From positions 1-53,432 of the forward strand of contig NZ_JPRM01000043.1 in the NCBI RefSeq assembly GCF_000737695.1: 53,432 nucleotides of DNA, written 5' to 3'. Shown here one piece after another: positions 48,457-53,432 of this stretch. The notes beneath the pieces were generated by a model. The model was not told the origin of the DNA, ran no database searches, and saw nothing but the letters and a program-made list of their open reading frames with translations. The position numbers and the translations under genes were made by a program. Source of the stretch: Flavobacterium hydatis. Lineage in GTDB: Bacteria; Bacteroidota; Bacteroidia; Flavobacteriales; Flavobacteriaceae. How positions within the stretch are numbered: the first letter of the stretch is position 1; each line of letters opens with the position of its first letter.

Positions 48457-49797
48457 TTATATAAAAATACTAAGTATATAATACACTATCGCAGCCAAAA
48501 GTGCCGAAACAGGAATCGTTAATACCCAAGCCCATAATAAACTTACTGTTACACCCCAACGAACGGCAGATACACGTTTTGTTAATCCAACTCCGATGAT
48601 AGAACCTGTAATAGTATGTGTTGTACTTACTGGTACTTTAAAATGCTCTGTAAAATATAATGTTAATGCTCCTGCAGTTTCTGCTGCTACACCTTCAAAT
48701 GATGTAACTTTAGTAATTTTAGACCCCATTGTTTTTACAATTTTCCATCCACCGCTTAATGTTCCTGCTGCAATTGCAGAGTAACAAGCTAAAGGAATCC
48801 ATGGCGGCATCTTGAATGCTCCACCATCTGACGGAAGCACTACATCTAACCAAGATTCCATGTGAACACCAGGATTTGTATGAATATAAACCGCAACTGC
48901 TGCTGCAATAATACCCATTACTTTTTGAGAATCATTACCACCGTGACCTAAACTAAAAGCCGCTGAAGATAATAATTGCATTTTTTTCAGTGCTCCATCT
49001 GCCTGATGAAGATTTAAACTACTAAATATCAAAGCAAATGCAGACATTGAATAGATAATAAATCCTACCAAAAACCATTTTATATTATGTGCCTCTAATA
49101 CTACACTCCAAAAACGTGAAGATGCAAAACGAGGTTGCCCTCCATCCTTTACGATTATATCATAAGGAATCATTTGGTAGTATATAAAAACACCCGTAAA
49201 AATCATTAAAGCAACTGTAAATATCTTTGGTAAAATACTTTTCTTAGAAGCATTTAATAACCAGATAGAAATTAGGTAAGAGGCTAATGCTCCTAATAGT
49301 GGCGCTAAGACAATAAAGGCAACAATTATGAGGACTCCCGAAGGCATCCCTCCATCTTTACCTGCCTTGTACCAACTTACAATTTCATACCAATATTGTG
49401 TCGTACCATCTTCTCCTACGTAACCAGAGAAACCATGTACAGCGATTGCATGCGCAATTGCAGCACCAGCAAAACCTCCAATTAAGGTATGAGATGAACT
49501 AGAAGGAATCCCAAACCACCACGTTAATAAGTTCCAACAAATAGCAGCAATAACCCCTGCTAAAATTACAACTAGATTAATCTCCATGGTATTTGCCGTT
49601 TTAGCAACAGTATCTGCTACACCAAAACCGAAAACCCAATAAGCCAAAAAGTTAAAAAATGCTGCCCAAAGAACGGCCTGAAAAGGCGTTAATACCTTTG
49701 TGGCAACAACTGTAGCTATAGCATTTGCAGCATCGTGAAAACCATTGATGTAATCAAAGATTAAAGCTAATACTATAATAATTATAAGTAGCGTCAT
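48457..49797 (-). CDS. pit: PiT family inorganic phosphate transporter
   Basis: 446 residues with about ten or more membrane helices. The two PiT signatures are present: GFHDAANAIATVVATKVLTPFQAVLWAAFFNF (about 19-50) and, in the second half, SLGHGGNDSQKVMGIIAA (about 288-305), plus GIPSSSSHTLIGG (about 95-107) and PVSTTHTITGSIIGVG (about 385-400). PiT takes up phosphate as metal-phosphate with a proton. It is 34 bases downstream of the DUF47 gene, a pairing known for Pit systems. Identification firm. Confidence 0.95.
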   Translation of the reverse strand: MTLLIIIIVLALIFDYINGFHDAANAIATVVATKVLTPFQAVLWAAFFNFLAYWVFGFGVADTVAKTANTMEINLVVILAGVIAAICWNLLTWWFGIPSSSSHTLIGGFAGAAIAHAIAVHGFSGYVGEDGTTQYWYEIVSWYKAGKDGGMPSGVLIIVAFIVLAPLLGALASYLISIWLLNASKKSILPKIFTVALMIFTGVFIYYQMIPYDIIVKDGGQPRFASSRFWSVVLEAHNIKWFLVGFIIYSMSAFALIFSSLNLHQADGALKKMQLLSSAAFSLGHGGNDSQKVMGIIAAAVAVYIHTNPGVHMESWLDVVLPSDGGAFKMPPWIPLACYSAIAAGTLSGGWKIVKTMGSKITKVTSFEGVAAETAGALTLYFTEHFKVPVSTTHTITGSIIGVGLTKRVSAVRWGVTVSLLWAWVLTIPVSALLAAIVYYILSIFI

Positions 49798-49831
49798 AAA
49801 ATTATAACTTCAGAATTGAAATGAATTGAAT

Positions 49832-50476
49832 TTAAGAATGTTTTACAGAAATAGATTCTAGTATGTTTGCAACACTCTTACATTTATCTGTTGCAGATTC
49901 TAAAACAGATAACACTTCTTTATATTTAATAATATTTTTAGCGTCTGTTTCGTTTTCAAAAATTTCAAAAACTGCTTTGTTATAAACATTATCAGATTTG
50001 TTTTCCAGTTTGTTAATTCTGGCACACGCATCTTTAATGACTTTGAAATTCTTTAAATTTCTCAATTCTTTTACTGCACTATCAATGTTTTGACATGCTT
50101 CAAGATTGATTTCAGTCATTTTTCTGATAGATTTTGTAATCTTATCAACTTGATACAACTTCATTCTACTTGCAGCACCGTGCAAATAATCGGCTACGTT
50201 ATCAATAGAAGTAATCAAAGTATGAATATCTTCTCTATCGAAAGGAGTAATGAAGTTTCTGCTTAATTCTAGATTTGTCTGACGAGTAATATCCTCGCCT
50301 TTTTGTTCCAATTCATCAATCTTTTGAAAAAGTACTTCTCTTTCTTTCAAAGGAAGATTTACTGCTTCGTGTAAATTAGAAGCTAACTCAATTAAATTGC
50401 TTGATGCTTCTTCAAAAAGTGGAAAGAATTTCTTGTCTTTCGGCACTAAAAATTGGAAAATACTGTTTATTGACAT
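49832..50476 (-). CDS. DUF47 (PhoU-like) phosphate transport regulator
   Basis: 214 residues, all helical, of the DUF47/PhoU-like family: PKDKKFFPLFEEASSNLIELASNL (about 13-36), DREDIHTLITSIDNVADYLHGAASRMKL (about 80-107), and a C-terminal EVLSVLESATDKCKSVANILESI. Such proteins regulate or assist the neighbouring Pit transporter, and here they share an operon (34-base gap). A possible own promoter lies upstream (CAAAATTA at 50496-50503 on the plus strand, i.e. TAATTTTG on the minus strand). Family firm. Confidence 0.93.
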   Translation of the reverse strand: MSINSIFQFLVPKDKKFFPLFEEASSNLIELASNLHEAVNLPLKEREVLFQKIDELEQKGEDITRQTNLELSRNFITPFDREDIHTLITSIDNVADYLHGAASRMKLYQVDKITKSIRKMTEINLEACQNIDSAVKELRNLKNFKVIKDACARINKLENKSDNVYNKAVFEIFENETDAKNIIKYKEVLSVLESATDKCKSVANILESISVKHS

Positions 50477-50495
50477 TTTTATATTTTTAATACTG

Positions 50496-50503
50496 CAAAA
50501 TTA
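50496..50503 (-). promoter_or_regulatory. Possible -7 element of the DUF47-pit operon
   Basis: TAATTTTG on the minus strand matches TAnnTTTG and lies 19 bases before the ATG at 50476, just beyond the hutH stop at 50525. No -33 TTG lies at ideal spacing. Confidence 0.4.
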
Positions 50504-50524
50504 CTTCATTATTCTTTCGTTATG

Positions 50525-52039
50525 TTAAGCCATTGTTAACAAATCATTTTCAATTTGGAAACTATTCAAGAATGAAATTGTCTTCTCTATATCATAATGT
50601 AAGATTCTATCCTCAGTAATCAATGGTACAACTTCGCGGTAGCTATTTAAAAACATCTCGATAAAGTCGCTCGATTTCAACGGATTTCTATATGAAATTG
50701 CTTGTGAAGCATTCAATAATTCAATAGCAAGAATACGCTCTAAATTATCCATAACACGCAATGCTTTTGTAGCTCCATTAGCTCCCATGCTCACGTGATC
50801 TTCTTGTCCGTTACTAGAAACGATACTATCTATACTAGATGGTGTTGCTAATTGCTTGTTTTGGCTAGCAATACTTGCTGCTGTATATTGCGGAATCATT
50901 AATCCTGAATTTAATCCTGGATTATCTACCAAAAATGCAGGAAGATTACGTAATCCAGAAATTAACTGATATGTTCTTCTTTCAGAAATACTTCCTAATT
51001 CCGCCAAGGCAATTGCCATAAAATCTAAGGCTAAAGCCAAAGGTTGTCCGTGGAAATTTCCTCCAGAAATAATCTCGTCGCTTTCTACAAATATATTAGG
51101 GTTATCGGTAACTGAATTTATCTCTGTTTTAAAAACCTTTCTCACATAATCAATCGCATCTTTTGAAGCTCCATGAACTTGTGGTATACAACGGAACGAG
51201 TATGGATCCTGAACATGCGTTTTTACCTGAGATATGATTTCGCTTCCTTCTAAAAATTCTTTGATACGTTGTGCAGTGACAATTTGTCCTTTATGAGGGC
51301 GAATAAAATGAATCAATTCATGAAATGGCTCGATTCTTCCGTCAAAACCTTCTAACGAAATTGTTCCAATTAAATCGGCTAAATAAGAGAATTTATAAGC
51401 TTTCATTAAAATATGAGCTCCGTAAGCACTCATAAATTGTGTTCCGTTTAATAATGCCAATCCCTCTTTAGATTGTAAAATAATAGGTTCCCAATTAAAA
51501 TGCTTTAAAACTTCACTTGAGTGCACTTTTTTTCCTTCAAAATATACTTCACCCTCACCCAATAAAGGCAATGATAAATGTGCCAATGGTGCTAAATCTC
51601 CAGATGCTCCAAGTGATCCTTGTGTATAAATAACTGGTAAGATATCATTGTTGTAAAAAGAAACTAAACGCTCTAATGTTTGTAATTGTATAGCCGAATG
51701 TCCGTAGCTTAATGATTGTATTTTAAGCAATAGCATCAATTTTACAATTTCTTGCGGTACCTCTTCTCCAGTTCCACAAGCATGAGATTTCACAAGGTTT
51801 TCTTGAAGTTTAGATAAATTCTCATTGGATATCTTCACATTACAAAGTGACCCAAATCCTGTATTTATCCCATAAATAGGATCAGAATGCGAAGCCATTT
51901 TTTTATCTAAATAATCTCTGCATTTCTGTACATTGATTTTAGCTTCATCAGATAGTTCTAATGTTTTTTGCTCTACGATTATCTCTTGTAATTGCTCTAA
52001 ATTCAGTAGCTCCGTACTGATATAATGAATGTTGCTCAT
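50525..52039 (-). CDS. hutH: Histidine ammonia-lyase
   Basis: 504 residues from the ATG at 52039 (MSNIHYISTELL); an upstream in-frame start at 52090 is unlikely. HutH converts histidine to urocanate and ammonia. The prosthetic group forms from Ala145-Ser146-Gly147 in GSLGASGDLAPLAHLSLPL; Tyr56 (YGINTGFG) is the catalytic base. The selectivity pair is Ser85-His86 (NLVKSHACG), as in histidine lyases; tyrosine lyases have His-Leu and phenylalanine lyases Phe-Leu there. hutU, hutI and hutG are not in the window. Firm family call, good substrate call. Confidence 0.93.
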   Translation of the reverse strand: MSNIHYISTELLNLEQLQEIIVEQKTLELSDEAKINVQKCRDYLDKKMASHSDPIYGINTGFGSLCNVKISNENLSKLQENLVKSHACGTGEEVPQEIVKLMLLLKIQSLSYGHSAIQLQTLERLVSFYNNDILPVIYTQGSLGASGDLAPLAHLSLPLLGEGEVYFEGKKVHSSEVLKHFNWEPIILQSKEGLALLNGTQFMSAYGAHILMKAYKFSYLADLIGTISLEGFDGRIEPFHELIHFIRPHKGQIVTAQRIKEFLEGSEIISQVKTHVQDPYSFRCIPQVHGASKDAIDYVRKVFKTEINSVTDNPNIFVESDEIISGGNFHGQPLALALDFMAIALAELGSISERRTYQLISGLRNLPAFLVDNPGLNSGLMIPQYTAASIASQNKQLATPSSIDSIVSSNGQEDHVSMGANGATKALRVMDNLERILAIELLNASQAISYRNPLKSSDFIEMFLNSYREVVPLITEDRILHYDIEKTISFLNSFQIENDLLTMA

Positions 52040-52153
52040 TTTATATTGTATTTGAATGTCAAAATTCAGCAAATCAATATTAAAAAGCAATGTTTATTGA
52101 GGATTATTTAATCTTAATAGCAAATAAAAATATAAGGAATGAGCCTAAACAAA

Positions 52154-52181
52154 AAAAGCAACCCTTTTTAGAGTTGCTTTT
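52154..52181 (-). terminator. Terminator of the fibronectin-like lipoprotein gene
   Basis: AAAAGCAAC (52154-52162) pairs with GTTGCTTTT (52173-52181), loop of 10 bases; on the minus strand a T run follows (A run at 52151-52157). Confidence 0.75.
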
Positions 52182-52216
52182 GTTATAATTTTAGGTAAAC
52201 TAAAAAATTTCTTAAA

Positions 52217-53284
52217 TTAGTAATAAGTTATAACTGTTTGTTGAGTTTGTAATGTTTCACCAGAGGATACCTTAAGAGTTTTCATTGTTGTTAATACATA
52301 ACCATTTTCATTATACATATTATCACTTTTAGACGATTCTGTACTATCAATTTCACCGTTATAATTAAAAACTGTTGAGGAGCTAATCTCATTATTTTTA
52401 CTATTATTTACAAAAAAATTAAATCCTAAAACATTTAAAGTAGGTTCATTCTTTGAATCATAAACATAATTTGTTACTACAACATATTTATCAACCTTAG
52501 ATACTGGAGTCGTAATACTATATTTTACCAAATTACCATTTCCAAAAGTATATATACCTGGACCCGAATCAGGTGAGTCATTTGTTTCAGTAATTGTTCC
52601 GTCCTCATTGTATTCATAAGTAACAGTATAACTAATACTTCCATTCGATCTTTTTACTATCCTACCTATCATTTTTTTTTGCGCATTATACACATACTCA
52701 ACAAAGGACCTAGGAATATCATCAACACTATAGTAGCCTATTTTTGTAATTAAATTTCCCGCATAAGTAAACTTAAGTACCGTATTTGTTACAGTTACCT
52801 TTTTTGTTGTTAAATCTATGTTGGTTTCTTTACTAGTTTGACTCACTAATTTAGTAATATTAGATGCATCATAAGTATATGCATATTCATATTTCGTGTC
52901 ATAATATATATCAATTGATTGCATCGTTTTTGTTTTAGGAAGTTCTAATATAACTTTTTCAGAAACCTCACCTTTTGTACTCTCCGCACCACCTAAATTA
53001 GCTGTAACAGTATATACAAAAGAGCCTGTACTTTTAAGAACATCAGTAAATTTTGCCTCCTTAAGTGAAACTGTATTAATTTTTACAGCATTTCTGTAAA
53101 CATTATATGTAATACCAGCACCTTCTACACCAGTCCAGGTAATATCTACACTACCTTCATTTAATACTGCATGGATAGCAGTAGGAGCTACTGGAGCCAC
53201 TGGAATAACCGAACTATCTTCATCACTACTACAAGATGCAAGTATGAAAAAAGATACAAATAGCAGAGTAATTTTTTTCTTCAT
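52217..53284 (-). CDS. Surface lipoprotein with fibronectin III-like domain
   Basis: 355 residues with a lipoprotein signal (Cys18 in LASC) followed by SSDEDSS, an acidic stretch that resembles the Bacteroidota lipoprotein export signal, so it may be on the cell surface. Residues about 30-110 form a fibronectin III-like domain (PTAIHAVLNEGSVDITWTGVEGAGITYNVYRN). After about 115 come strands of a YD-repeat-like type (YAYTYDASNITKLVSQ, YVYNAQKKMIGRIVKRSNGSISYTVTYEYNEDGT, NYVYDSKNEPTLN). Similar lipoproteins are common in Flavobacterium. Function unknown; stand-alone gene. Confidence 0.82.
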   Translation of the reverse strand: MKKKITLLFVSFFILASCSSDEDSSVIPVAPVAPTAIHAVLNEGSVDITWTGVEGAGITYNVYRNAVKINTVSLKEAKFTDVLKSTGSFVYTVTANLGGAESTKGEVSEKVILELPKTKTMQSIDIYYDTKYEYAYTYDASNITKLVSQTSKETNIDLTTKKVTVTNTVLKFTYAGNLITKIGYYSVDDIPRSFVEYVYNAQKKMIGRIVKRSNGSISYTVTYEYNEDGTITETNDSPDSGPGIYTFGNGNLVKYSITTPVSKVDKYVVVTNYVYDSKNEPTLNVLGFNFFVNNSKNNEISSSTVFNYNGEIDSTESSKSDNMYNENGYVLTTMKTLKVSSGETLQTQQTVITYY

Positions 53285-53432
53285 TTTTATTTTTTTTTAA
53301 AATCAATTCGGCTAAAATAGTCAAAACAAATACAGAAAGTAAGGATTTTACATGTTAAATTTAAAATAATTAATAATAATAATTCTTTAAAATTTAATTA
53401 CATCAATTCTCACAAACATGAACCTTTATAAT

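Noticed and set aside
50525..52039. Tyrosine or phenylalanine ammonia-lyase for pigment synthesis
   Set aside because: The selectivity pair is Ser-His, not His-Leu or Phe-Leu, and no flexirubin-type genes are nearby.

Overview
The window looks like a chromosomal segment of a Flavobacterium-type Bacteroidota. The evidence is the low GC content, the near absence of Shine-Dalgarno sequences, several starts preceded by the TAnnTTTG promoter element of this phylum, many short lipoproteins, a type IX secretion (T9SS) component (porQ), two proteins with T9SS C-terminal sorting domains, and a GyrA that carries Thr82 and Asp86 as flavobacteria do. No tRNA, rRNA, CRISPR array, insertion sequence or prophage was seen. 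Most of the window is core chromosome, with small lineage-specific patches between housekeeping genes.

Layout. 1-2.1 kb: three minus-strand genes of unknown function, two of them lipoproteins; the first runs off the window edge. 2.2-7.3 kb: folP divergent from a DUF1599 protein, a DoxX/MauE-like membrane protein, a secreted hydrolase, a TlpA-like thioredoxin and tpiA. 7.5-12 kb: a large T9SS-exported protein, then an MddA-like methyltransferase and an OsmC-like protein that share a duplicated promoter/leader. 12.1-16.2 kb: a patch with two tandem ExbD-like genes that lack the membrane aspartate, three copies of a hairpin-ending repeat, and a secreted leucine-rich-repeat protein. 16.2-18.4 kb: rpsA, flanked by two inverted copies of a structured RNA-like element with compensatory base changes. 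18.4-24.9 kb: a zincin-like protein, a nucleoside permease, cmk, porQ and lon.

25.1-30.9 kb: an ECF sigma factor, a probable anti-sigma factor, two beta-helix-like exported proteins and two serine hydrolases of the class C beta-lactamase fold. This is the best candidate for a self-contained envelope-response system in the window. 30.9-37.4 kb: a UMF1-type transporter, a surface lipoprotein, an M48 peptidase, an alpha/beta hydrolase, and an msrB-endonuclease III pair. 37.5-44.2 kb: a TPR protein downstream of gyrA, divergent from clpC. 44.3-48.3 kb: a retropepsin-like/RimK fusion, a DUF421 protein, a tautomerase and a SMI1/KNR4 protein. 48.4-53.4 kb: hutH, a DUF47 regulator and a PiT phosphate transporter on the minus strand, and a surface lipoprotein.

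How the genes may work together. Several genes concern envelope and redox stress (TlpA-like, OsmC, MsrB, the sigma/anti-sigma operon, Lon, ClpC, M48). PorQ belongs to the machinery that exports the two sorting-domain proteins. DUF47 and Pit form a known phosphate-uptake pair. The least explained pieces are the paired RNA elements around rpsA, the Asp-less ExbD pair, and the sigma-factor operon.
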